A stretch of 64,000 nt of DNA, from assembly GCF_002884445.1 (NCBI RefSeq), contig NZ_KZ614144.1, forward strand, positions 1,468,202 through 1,532,201, read 5' to 3'. Both the position numbers and the translations under genes were made by a program. This document shows, one piece after another, positions 1 to 8,431 of the stretch; position 1 is the stretch's first letter; each line of letters starts with the position of its first letter. Origin of the DNA: Paenibacillus castaneae (GTDB lineage: Bacteria > Bacillota > Bacilli > Paenibacillales > Paenibacillaceae). The notes beneath the pieces were generated by a model. That model saw only the letters and a program-made list of their open reading frames with translations. It did not search any database and was not told where the DNA came from.

Positions 1-2
1 AC

Positions 3-788
3 CTCGTCAAAAATGGAATTCGCAAAGATATCTATTCAACAGAGGGCGAAAGATATGCTGAGAGGAAACAAGGAAAACTAAGAATTTTAGTTGAGGGACC
101 CATTGATGTTGGATTCAAAAACGTTCCTAAGACCATTGAGTTGTGTAGGAATTCTAAGGCAGACGAGATATGGTTGCTTACTTCTAGTCCGGTAGATACA
201 TATCCTGGAGTCGATAGGGTTTTTTCAAGAGTACCTATATTTGAAACGGCAAATATATATAGATCATGTGATGTTATTATAAAGCTTAGTTATGTAGAAG
301 GAATGTTTGGTCCACCACTTGAAATGTTTCATTGTGGAGGGACATCTATAACTTATAACGTAACAGGACATGATGAATACATCGTATCTGACTACAATGG
401 TTTAGTTGCACAAAAAGACGATGATAAGAGAATTATTGAATATATTAATATGTTAAAAGAAGATTCTACTAAATTAAACGAACTTAAAGTTAATGCTCTG
501 AAAACAGCAGGGGATTGGCACAATTGGGATGAAGCAGCGGAGCAATTTGTAGATGCAGTACATGACATTTTCAATAATAAACCACATATCGAGAAGGAAG
601 AACTTAAGAAAAATCATCAGTTCTTTTTCGAATGGTATGTGATTGCGGAGGATTATAAGAACGTTAAATTGTCTGCTTCAAGGTCAATTATGTTCGAGAA
701 ACTTAAAAAGCATATTAGAGTGAGATATCCTAAGTTTCATCAGAAGTTGAGAAAAATAAAATTTTCCCTAATTGCGAGAAAAGGTTAA
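3..788 (+). CDS. Glycosyltransferase, WsaF-like C-terminal part (5' partial)
   Basis: The reading frame is open from the left edge, so the gene begins outside the window and only about 261 codons are seen. The visible part is the C-terminal, nucleotide-sugar-binding half of a GT-B glycosyltransferase. It contains an EGMFGPPLEMFHCGG motif followed by NVTGHDEYI, the pattern typical of WsaF-type polyrhamnosyltransferases that use dTDP-rhamnose. The stop overlaps the start of the next gene by one base (TAATG), so the two are translationally coupled. The rhamnose pathway genes 9 kb downstream fit a rhamnosyl donor. The exact acceptor and linkage cannot be read from the sequence. Confidence 0.75.
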   Translation, partial: LVKNGIRKDIYSTEGERYAERKQGKLRILVEGPIDVGFKNVPKTIELCRNSKADEIWLLTSSPVDTYPGVDRVFSRVPIFETANIYRSCDVIIKLSYVEGMFGPPLEMFHCGGTSITYNVTGHDEYIVSDYNGLVAQKDDDKRIIEYINMLKEDSTKLNELKVNALKTAGDWHNWDEAAEQFVDAVHDIFNNKPHIEKEELKKNHQFFFEWYVIAEDYKNVKLSASRSIMFEKLKKHIRVRYPKFHQKLRKIKFSLIARKG

Positions 789-1717
789 TGTTTAACGTCC
801 AAGTACTAATGTCGACGTATAATGGTGAAAAGTATATTAGTGAGCAAATACAAAGTATATTAGATCAGGAAAATGTAAATGTTCATCTTTTAATTCGAGA
901 TGATGGTTCTACAGATAAAACAGTTGAAATAATTAATTCGTTTATGAAAAAATATAGTGATCAAATAATGTTTTATGCTGCTGAAAATATTGGAGTGAAA
1001 GATAGCTTTTTAGAGCTATTGAAAAATAGTAATGAGATGTTTGACTACTTTGCATTTTCTGATCAAGATGATTATTGGCTGCCGAATAAGCTTTTTGCAG
1101 GGATAAATTATATAACCAATTCGATGGAAGATGGTCCAATCCTATATTGTTCAAGAACAACCTTAGTTGATGAGGATTTAAAACGATTAGTCGAATGGCC
1201 TCCCGTACCCAAGAGACCATTGAAGCTTAATAATTCTCTTGTGGAAAACGTTGTTGTTGGATGCACGATGATAATCAATATACCTGCAAGAAAACTTTTG
1301 ATTAAATTAAGACCAAATACCCAAAACATTATTATGCATGATTGGTGGATGTATTTATGTATTTCTGCGTTTGGTAGAGTTTATTTTGATAAGCAATCAA
1401 ACATATTATACAGACAACACTCGAATAATTTAATAGGCGGAGAACGATCGATATTTAAGAAATGGAGCAAAAAATTTAGGAACGTTTTTTTGAAATTACA
1501 TAATAACATAAGATCAATACAAGCTCTTGAGTTTAATTCTGTATTGAACCGTAATAAAGTATGCTTTAGCGAAATTGAAACACTTACAGAATTTAATGCT
1601 TATGTAACGTATTCAGTATCTAAAAGATTGAAATATTCGTTTAAAAATAAATTATATAGGCAATCTAAAATGGAAAGTGTTTTACTTAAGGCGCTGCTAC
1701 TGATAGCAAGAGTCTAA
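788..1717 (+). CDS. Family 2 glycosyltransferase (rhamnosyltransferase-like)
   Basis: This 309-residue protein is a GT-A fold, GT2-family glycosyltransferase. It starts with the typical VLMSTYNGEKYI strand, then RDDGSTDKT near residue 38 and the metal-binding stretch FSDQDDYW near residue 94. The DQDD form is common in RgpB-like rhamnosyltransferases of Gram-positive surface polysaccharides. No membrane segment is seen, so it probably acts at the cytoplasmic membrane face on a lipid-linked acceptor. It overlaps the preceding gene by one base and is followed by decayed IS sequence, so it may be the last working gene of an operon. The donor sugar is inferred from context only. Confidence 0.8.
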   Translation: MFNVQVLMSTYNGEKYISEQIQSILDQENVNVHLLIRDDGSTDKTVEIINSFMKKYSDQIMFYAAENIGVKDSFLELLKNSNEMFDYFAFSDQDDYWLPNKLFAGINYITNSMEDGPILYCSRTTLVDEDLKRLVEWPPVPKRPLKLNNSLVENVVVGCTMIINIPARKLLIKLRPNTQNIIMHDWWMYLCISAFGRVYFDKQSNILYRQHSNNLIGGERSIFKKWSKKFRNVFLKLHNNIRSIQALEFNSVLNRNKVCFSEIETLTEFNAYVTYSVSKRLKYSFKNKLYRQSKMESVLLKALLLIARV

Positions 1718-1889
1718 TTATTTTTTAATCAAACAGTATAGATGAACGACCCGGATCGGTTGCAATAGATGAATAAGATTACTGAGCGAGATATACTTTA
1801 CCATCGAGTAATGCAATTCACGGTGAAGCTCATTGATAATTACACTGAGAAAATGACAGAAGAAACGAATAAAATACTCAAGCAAATTA

Positions 1890-2480
1890 GGGACTAACCC
1901 TTGTCTGTGAGACAGAGATCAAAACACCTTGCAAGTTAAACAGCCAGCCGACGGAAATCAACAAGCGACTAGTTATTTAGATTTGGATGGCGAGTTAAGT
2001 GATAGCAGGCAATATAGTCTCGAACGTTCTGTACAACGATTAACTTCGTTGTATATGTGAGACCTATAAGGGAATTTCAGACTTTAGAGTGGAAAGAAAC
2101 GATTCCATGAGGCATTATCAGCGGGCGTTCACTTGCGGGACATGCTCATGGTAATGCCGTTTCCTTTTTACGGTCGTCTGATAGGCCTCTGACTTACATA
2201 TACACACTGCCCTGACCGCTATGGAGCATCATTCCTGGTCGGCTCGGGAGTTGATTCTACGTATCAAGAACACAAATGATGTTTCTTGTTTATCTGCTAT
2301 ACGGTAAACTATAATCTCTCTGGAATACAAGTCCAAAAAGTTTGATAAGTATATCGTTCTTCCGCCAAACAGCAAATACGTAATATCCGTCACGAGTTTT
2401 TGTAATGGTGCATCTGCTTGAAATTACAGTTGTAACACATGTTCTGCTACCTGCGCAGGCTTTCCAGTCGGTTTGGATTT
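1890..2480 (-). pseudogene. IS3-family transposase (orfB) remnant
   Basis: Reading the minus strand in shifting frames gives successive pieces of an IS3-type DDE integrase core: YLSNFLDLYSREII (about 2360-2320), LHSGQGSVY (about 2225), SMSRK followed by a stop and ADNA (about 2150-2110), and a C-terminal DYIACYHLTRHP with a later FRRLAV (about 1990-1935). Several stops and frameshifts interrupt it, and the second catalytic Asp block reads SGQG instead of the usual SDQG. The element is dead. The IS end probably lies near 1890, where a GACTAACCCTTGTCTGTGAG stretch resembles a terminal sequence. Confidence 0.7.
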
Positions 2481-2929
2481 CTTCATTCTGACTCAACATT
2501 GTAGGTGCTCACTTTGCACTATCCGTTGCTAACGCTTGTGGATAGATCGTTTGTTCCTCCCTAAGGCAGCGCGGCGAATATGCGATATCCGTAGCGAAAT
2601 TTATGAAGCAATTGCTGAATGGTCTAATCGGCATGTTAAGTCTTCAGCAAGATTGTCAGTCCAAATGGGCAATCTGTCGCTCCTGCCATCACAGAAGCGA
2701 ATGACTGTCCACATACTTTTGGTTAATTACATGCGCTATGATAAAACATAAAAAAGAAAAGTGAGCCCTAGTTAGGTCCCACTTTATCTGTTCTATACTT
2801 AAGTCAACACAACGACCGAGTCAACTTTCCATTTTTAGAATGGATTTTTTTCTATGTACGGTTTTCATCAAATATTCTCTACAACCTTGCTTTTTAATTA
2901 TTATTTCATAAAAAATATTAGAGATCTGA
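2481..2929. other. Decayed spacer with two weak hairpins
   Basis: No recognisable intact gene is present. A 71-codon plus-strand frame at 2536-2751 matches no family I know and is probably remnant sequence. A hairpin pairing AAAGTGAG with CCCACTTT lies at about 2758-2785, and a short CCATT/AATGG hairpin followed by seven T lies at about 2829-2853. Either could be an old terminator. Confidence 0.4.
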
Positions 2930-3965
2930 AAATTTATATTTAAAGTCTCTTATTTCGAGAAAAGAATCATCGCTATCAACTTTTACCATTACAAGATCTT
3001 CTGTCACAACATATTCGCTATTTCCATTACTAGGAACAAAATAACTTATGATTTAGTAGGAGCAATCTTATAAGATTTATTAGCTTTTTCAACTTTGATA
3101 GAGCGAATCAAGTATTTCCCAAATTGTATTTTTAAATTCTGAACTGTATCTTCTAGTATTGGGAATACTGTTTCCTTGGCAAGCTCACTATCTTTTATCA
3201 CTAGCGTTGCATAAACCCTAATCCTCTATATGTCTGAAAATTGAGATAACGTTTTTTAGGCTGCGAATCCAAAAGGTCAAGATCCTCTTAGAGATAGCTC
3301 TTTTCATTTGGATAATTTATGTAAATGTGTTCACGTGAGTAAGTAGTTAGGCGACTTTCCGATTAAACGGTTGCTTCTCTTCGTCACCTTCCTTTGGATT
3401 CTCGACTCGGCTTTTGCTTCATCCGTTCCAACCACTGGGTGTAGGGCTGCCACAGTAATTTCGTCAACCATCGGCTCAGTTGTAACAGACTGTGATCGAC
3501 CTTCGCCTCCAACTTCACGAGAAAGAGCAAGCAGAAGGCGATAAGTGCGATCCAAATCTGGTTGTGAACCGCACGATCACTTTGACCGTGAAAATGCTTG
3601 ATTCGCAGATGCTGCTTCATCCACTTAAAGAACGTTTCAATCGCCCAGCGACGATACATATCGCCAGGTTATTACGTAAAAATATCAATAAAAAACATTA
3701 TTGCGTTTAGAAAATTGAAGATCTCTTTTCCTGTCATAAGCAAAAGTTGTAAATTAAAATGTACTAAATTCCTTCCGGTCCATGTAAAAAATAAGTTCCA
3801 CTGAGATTTTACTATATTTATTAAACTTGATACTTATTGGTCACTAGTTCCAGAAATTACTATAATTGTATTCACCAGCTATATAAGGTTGGGAAATATT
3901 TATTGCCATAATAAACACAAATAGTACTATAGAAAATAAAATTATTCCTTTTTTGTAATTTATCA
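2930..3965 (-). pseudogene. Broken copy of the large DUF6056-like membrane protein
   Basis: Both ends of this minus-strand pseudogene match the intact gene at 6545-8305. The N-terminal part (about 3965-3670) starts ATG ATA AAT TAC and encodes the same MxYKKGII start; the C-terminal part (about 3203-2930) matches the region with SELAKQVIFPIPDD and the last strands. About 1.2 kb of the middle has been lost and replaced by a fragment of an IS4-family element, and frameshifts are present. Its start lies 3 bp after the gtrA stop, so gtrB-gtrA-large protein was once one operon here. It cannot make a working protein. Confidence 0.8.
3330..3670 (-). mobile_element. IS4-family transposase C-terminal fragment
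   Basis: The minus strand encodes about 91 residues with the IS4 signature YRRWAIETFFKWMKQHL and HFHGQS, which holds the Y-(2)-R-(3)-E-(6)-K block, followed by the C-terminal helix region. The N-terminal two thirds are missing. The fragment sits inside the broken membrane protein gene between its two surviving ends. No clear terminal inverted repeats or target duplication are seen, so this is a leftover after deletion rather than a complete insertion. Confidence 0.75.
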
Positions 3966-3968
3966 TTT

Positions 3969-4385
3969 TTAAACCTCTTTAGTTTGCTTACTACTTTTAA
4001 AAATGTATACCTTACTAGCTATGTAATTAAGAATTACAACTAAAACATTGGTAATAACTTTAGAAATCAGGTCATCCATTTGAAGTATTTGAATTAACGC
4101 AATTAATAGTATTATATCTAACACAAATGATAAAACTCTAAAAGCTACAAATAACATTAACTCTCTAACTATTAAGAAAACTCCGCGATTTACATTTCTA
4201 AAAACAAAGATCTTATTCGTGATAAAAGCAAAAAGAATTGAAACAATCCATGCAATTGTAGTAGCAATTCTATAATCTATCCCACTTACTTTGGTTAGAA
4301 TCACATATACAATAAGATTAATAGCTGTCGTAAGAATACCAAAGATAATATAAGTTATAATTTCTCTTTTATTGCCTCTCATCAT
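3969..4385 (-). CDS. GtrA family membrane protein
   Basis: This 138-residue protein has four predicted membrane helices (about residues 11-31, 38-57, 72-95 and 104-126) and the GtrA-family features FGILTTAINLIVY and FITNKIFVFRN. GtrA proteins are thought to help move polyprenyl-phosphate-linked sugars across the membrane for glycan side-chain addition. It overlaps the stop of the upstream truncated gtrB copy (ATGA overlap) and is followed 3 bp later by the broken large membrane protein. It is the only intact gtrA in this window: the second cassette retains just a gtrA stump. It may therefore serve the intact gtrB and membrane protein at 6545-9424. The lipid-linked sugar is unknown. Confidence 0.8.
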   Translation of the reverse strand: MMRGNKREIITYIIFGILTTAINLIVYVILTKVSGIDYRIATTIAWIVSILFAFITNKIFVFRNVNRGVFLIVRELMLFVAFRVLSFVLDIILLIALIQILQMDDLISKVITNVLVVILNYIASKVYIFKSSKQTKEV

Positions 4386-4603
4386 TTACTCACATAATTA
4401 GACACTACTAGTTTAGTATCGTTATTATTTTTTTCGTTAAAAAGTCTACCTAAATATTCGCCAGTTATCCCTATTGAAAGTAATTGTATTCCTCCAAGTT
4501 GGTAGTATCCTATACTATCAATAATTGTTGTCAATCTCTCATATAATAAATTCAGAACGTCTTTCTCATTATAAGCAGGTATTTGAATTGAAACAGTTTT
4601 CAT
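4382..4603 (-). pseudogene. GtrB-like glycosyltransferase with in-frame internal deletion
   Basis: The 73-codon frame joins the first about 36 residues of the intact GT2 gene at 8432-9424 (MKTVSIQIPAYNEKDVLNLL) directly to its last about 37 residues (GGIQLLSIGITGEYLGRLF). About 257 codons are gone but the frame is kept. The ribosome binding site AAGGAGAGCAACTG before the ATG is identical to that of the intact copy. All catalytic residues are lost. A short peptide might still be made, and translating it could keep gtrA expressed by coupling, because the two overlap. Confidence 0.85.
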
Positions 4604-4925
4604 CAGTTGCTCTCCTTTAGAAGTATGTAGCTATATTGAATAAATTAGTAGTTACAATTAATTATACAATGAATAAAATTTAATTCGTTATAAACAATTT
4701 AAATGATTATGTAAGTTTTTTATTATCTTCGTAAGCCAACAACATGTTGAGATGTGTTTCTCCTGAGGGGAGTAAAATACAAAGAGTATTTTGCGGATTG
4801 GAGTAGAGTTTATGAATAAAATAAAAATAATAAAGATGCTAAGGAACTATTTAATCCCCTATTATCAACATTGTAACATATAACAAAGTAAAATAGTTCT
4901 AGTATTAATGAAATAGAAAGTGTAA
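4604..4925. other. AT-rich intergenic stretch upstream of the truncated gtrB
   Basis: No gene is supported. A minus-strand TATAAT at 4661-4666 could be the -10 of a promoter for the gtrB-gtrA transcript, without a convincing -35. A 23-codon plus-strand frame at 4812 has a purine-rich leader but no recognisable product. Confidence 0.35.
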
Positions 4926-5640
4926 TTAGTCTAGTGAAATGGTTGCCTTAGGGAGAGCCCTACAAAAGTTCTGCTTTTGAGAAGAAGTGAGCTTTGAAAT
5001 GGAAATGTGATCATGCGGATTAAAAAAAGCAGCTAGTTCTGAACTGCACCCCATTCGTTTCACATTTACAACAAATGCAGTGAGGTAGGCTTGTATTCGC
5101 ATGCGAAATAAACCTCGGTATTTAAATGTTGCCATCCCGTGAAACCTCTTCATCTCTGCGTTTTTGTGTTCAATTATGGGTCTCCGATTTATTCGTTCTT
5201 TAAACGTATCGCTAAGCTCAAACGCGATCTGTTCCTTAAAATGTTCTGCAATGATACGAATCGAATATTACTTGCTCTTGGACCCCAGTTTTTAACATCC
5301 CTAGTTTAGCGGACAGGTCTTGCACTTCTCAACATCAAAATAAAACACAAGGGAGCGACTCTCTCCGCTTTGCTTACTTCCTTGTACTGCTTTGGCCAGT
5401 AGGACACATCACAACATTTGCATCTTTGTTGTACTCAAATCCTTCCTGTTGCTCTCCCCCATGGTGGACAATGGGATTCAATGGGACAACAGGTTGTATC
5501 GTTTCTTTTTTCTTCTTCGCTAGATTGTCTTTAGCTGAGTAGGCGGTATCTGCAATAATTACGGTTACTATGATGCCATTTGCTTGTGTCTACGCCAACA
5601 GGGAGGGAAGCTGTTTTCCATAATCACTACTGCTTGGTGT
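4926..5640 (-). pseudogene. IS1182-family transposase remnant
   Basis: The minus strand carries, in broken frames, the end of an IS1182-type transposase: a cysteine pair region read as KCKTCP (about 5320), RIIAEHFKEQIAFELSDTFKERI (about 5255-5190), then KRFHGMATFKYRGLFRMRIQ and AYLTAFVVNVKRM (about 5150-5050). Stops and frameshifts interrupt the upstream part. Only about the C-terminal half is left. A second remnant of the same family lies at about 29890-30300. Confidence 0.7.
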
Positions 5641-5799
5641 GACAGGTACAAGATTATATAATTCCGCATGAAATGATGCGTTTTTTTGTCTACCAACGTG
5701 CAACAACAGACTCATCTCACTTTACTTTTCTTCCATTATACAACAAACCCAGTACCATCAAGGCACTGGGTTACATTTTACAGATACTGTATTCGTTTT

Positions 5800-6453
5800 G
5801 CAGGGCGCTCATATTGGAGACTATATCTATTGGTGGAGCGTGGACTTATGCAAATGGTTCACTACATCTAGGGTGACTTACAAGTTTATTGCGGGAGATG
5901 TATTGGCACATTACTATCGTTTGAAGGGAGCAAAGGTGTTATATGTATCGGGCAGTGATTGCCATGGTCCCCCTGTTGATGTTCAAGCGACTCAACAGGT
6001 GTTACCCCTAGTGAGATTACAGATCGATACCATAAGGATTTTGCGGAGTGTTTTAAACAACTAAGATTCACATACAACCTTTCTACACGTACTGATCAGA
6101 AATTACACTATCATGAAGCCCAACACATGTTTCTTCGTTTATTGTAAAATGGCTATTAGTATAAGAAAGAAATACAACAAACCTATTGCGAAGCCGCTTA
6201 ACGCTTTTTGCCTGATCGATATGTAGAAGGTAACTTCCCTGCTTGCGACAAATCTGTGCGAGATGATCAATGTGATTATTGTTCGACCTTACTAGATCCA
6301 GCAAACCTCTCAGACAAAACTTGTAGAATATGTGGCAATCCATCTGTAGAGAGTACGACAGAACATTATTACTTTTCACTTACAAGGCACCAAGCTGAGT
6401 TAGAGGAATATAGCTGGCAGATTGCAAGGATGGAAAGACAATGCGGCGAATAA
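5800..6453 (+). pseudogene. Methionyl-tRNA synthetase 5' fragment (decayed)
   Basis: Frames on the plus strand give a class I synthetase N-terminus: [14 protein letters not shown] (about 5832-5873), the region of the HIGH-type signature, then [20 protein letters not shown] and GSDCHGPP (about 5890-5970), TRTD (about 6090), DRYVEGNFPACD (about 6210) and the zinc-knuckle stretch QCDYCSTLLDPANLSDKTCR with a later CG. Several frameshifts and stops break it, and the KMSKS domain and the rest of the gene are absent. A working metG must be elsewhere. The fragment sits between an IS1182 remnant and the membrane protein gene. Confidence 0.8.
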
Positions 6454-6489
6454 TTCAGATAAGAATGGTATCAATATTCTAATTGAATA

Positions 6490-6530
6490 AATCCGATTAT
6501 CTAAAAGTCTTTCTACTAGATAATCGGATT
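6490..6530 (-). terminator. Hairpin after the DUF6056-like gene
   Basis: A perfect 14-bp stem, AATCCGATTATCTA against TAGATAATCGGATT, lies 15 bp beyond the stop of the minus-strand gene at 6545. The T tract on the minus side is weak, so termination strength is uncertain. Confidence 0.55.
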
Positions 6531-6544
6531 ATAATCAAAACGTA

Positions 6545-8305
6545 TTATTTATTTGATAACAGGTGATTGAAGCCGTTTATTTCGATAAATGCACCATAAA
6601 TATCAACTTTTACTTTCACAGCATCCCCTATTACAACGTAATCACTAATTCCGTAACCTGGAACGAAGAGATCTTTAATTTCTGTAGGAGTAAGTTTATA
6701 GGTCTTATTATCGGTTAAAACATTAATAGAACGAATAAAATATTCCCCTACTCCAAATTGTATTCTTAAATTCTGAACTGTGTCATCTGGTATTGGAAAT
6801 ATTACTTGCTTGGCAAGTTCACTATCTTTTATATATTCTCCAAACATATGACGATCATTAAAGCCTTTCCCGATGTCATAATAAACACTGTAATCATTAG
6901 TTACAAGGTTTGAATCAAATTCAACCTGTATTGAAGTAGTTGTCACGATTTGATCGCCTTTAACTCCTTTAAGAGTATTTAAACCAAAATACCTTTGCAT
7001 AATAATATTATAGTAATGATCTTTATCACCGGTTATATCCCATCCAAATAAATGCTTAGTAAATTTAACATCTTGATAAATTGGTATTTTCACATCCAAC
7101 TTACCTTTTTCAATATGCTCTTTTATAATTTTCATTCTATTTTGATGCTCATCATTCATTTGTTTGTATTGTTGAAAAGTAAATAGCATTGAATTGAACA
7201 ATAGTATTACTACAGCAATTAGTGGTAAGTTAAAAAGTTTTCTGTTTATCCAACATACAATGTTCCCATTTACTATAATAGAAATTGCAACTAAAAATGC
7301 AATACCAGCTGCAAATGAAGCCCTAGGAGGGAATGTGGGAGAAAAGAACATAGCAATAACTGAAAGTACCCCACCTAAAATGAATACAATGGATAAGACG
7401 ACTTCCGTTTTTTTAGATTTAATATACTTGTTACGAAAAATTATTATGGATAAAAGAAATATTATCACTCCTCCTAAAAATAAAAGAAGATATCTTTGCT
7501 CACCAAAAATTAGTTCTGTACCATATTTGAAGTTTTGAATCTTTTTACTCAGTGTAAATTCATTATCCACGGAATGGCTTCTGCTAAAATTGCCCGGAGC
7601 AAGTAAAAGTATCATACTTCCAATTACTACAGAAGACAGACCACCATAATACCATTTTGGTAACGTTCTAATTTTAACCACAAACCAGAGATATAGGGAG
7701 ATAGACCCGATTATAAACAAATTAACTATTGCTTGATTCTCTTGAGACCATCCCGCTAGTAATCCTAGAATGACCATAATCACAATTGATTTGTTGTCAT
7801 CTTTTAATAAGTATTTACCATCTAGTAAATATCGATATGGTAGTAAGAAAACCAAACCTACTACTGCTACCCATAAGTAGTTAACTGCTCCAGCTTCCCA
7901 AAAAATGGTTTCACCAAATGCAGGTAGACCAAACCATGCTAAACATAAAACAAGCATAATGGATAGAAAGTCTTCTTTTTTATTAAAGCGAGTAAGTTTT
8001 GTAAATAATATTATTACAAATATCAATGCAACAAACATTACTGTATTAAGAATATTGAAGATACCTTTTCCAGTCCATAGTAATAGTTGCAAATTAAAAT
8101 GCACTAAATTTCTTCCAGTCCAACCGAAAAACAAGTTCCACTGGGAGCGTACGATATCAATTAAACTTGAGACTCGCTGGTCAAAAGTTCCAGCAACTAA
8201 ACTGTAATTATACTCATCTGCTGTGTAGGGCATAAAGATGTTAATTGCTAAGATAAACATAAATAGAGTTGAAGAAAATAGAATTATTCCTTTTTTATAA
8301 TTCAT
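6545..8305 (-). CDS. Large multi-pass membrane protein, DUF6056/GtrC-like
   Basis: This 586-residue protein has about ten hydrophobic helices in the first 390 residues and a soluble, probably extracellular C-terminal domain of about 190 residues. The early loop holds PYTADEYNYS and a later GWTGRNLVHF, acidic and aromatic motifs like those of GT-C type membrane glycosyltransferases and DUF6056 proteins. It likely transfers a sugar from a polyprenyl-phosphate donor to a surface glycan outside the membrane, with GtrB and GtrA as partners; this is inferred from context. The ribosome binding site AAAGGAGC precedes the ATG. A hairpin follows the stop, and a broken paralogue lies at 2930-3965. Confidence 0.7.
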   Translation of the reverse strand: MNYKKGIILFSSTLFMFILAINIFMPYTADEYNYSLVAGTFDQRVSSLIDIVRSQWNLFFGWTGRNLVHFNLQLLLWTGKGIFNILNTVMFVALIFVIILFTKLTRFNKKEDFLSIMLVLCLAWFGLPAFGETIFWEAGAVNYLWVAVVGLVFLLPYRYLLDGKYLLKDDNKSIVIMVILGLLAGWSQENQAIVNLFIIGSISLYLWFVVKIRTLPKWYYGGLSSVVIGSMILLLAPGNFSRSHSVDNEFTLSKKIQNFKYGTELIFGEQRYLLLFLGGVIIFLLSIIIFRNKYIKSKKTEVVLSIVFILGGVLSVIAMFFSPTFPPRASFAAGIAFLVAISIIVNGNIVCWINRKLFNLPLIAVVILLFNSMLFTFQQYKQMNDEHQNRMKIIKEHIEKGKLDVKIPIYQDVKFTKHLFGWDITGDKDHYYNIIMQRYFGLNTLKGVKGDQIVTTTSIQVEFDSNLVTNDYSVYYDIGKGFNDRHMFGEYIKDSELAKQVIFPIPDDTVQNLRIQFGVGEYFIRSINVLTDNKTYKLTPTEIKDLFVPGYGISDYVVIGDAVKVKVDIYGAFIEINGFNHLLSNK

Positions 8306-8431
8306 TATTTAAAAGCTCCTTTAATTACTTGCTCACTTATTTTGATAGTAGTTTATTACTTACATATTAGCACTATGCTATGTATAATCATTAAAAGAAT
8401 ATTATTATAGATTGGATAAATATTACATACA
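8306..8431 (-). pseudogene. gtrA stump between the membrane protein and gtrB
   Basis: In the left cassette an intact gtrA lies between gtrB and the large protein. Here only about 125 bp remain. The part next to the large gene, minus strand about 8345-8310, still reads like the gtrA tail, with SEQVIKGA against SSKQTKEV in the intact gene. The rest has been deleted. Confidence 0.55.

Noticed and set aside
1769..1897. A 42-codon plus-strand frame beginning MNKITERDILYHRV.
   Set aside because: No ribosome binding site and it runs into the IS3 remnant end; probably chance or remnant.
5690..5800. T-box leader before the metG fragment.
   Set aside because: The AGGGTGG-type T-box motif is absent; only a short CCCAGT/ACTGGG hairpin is seen.
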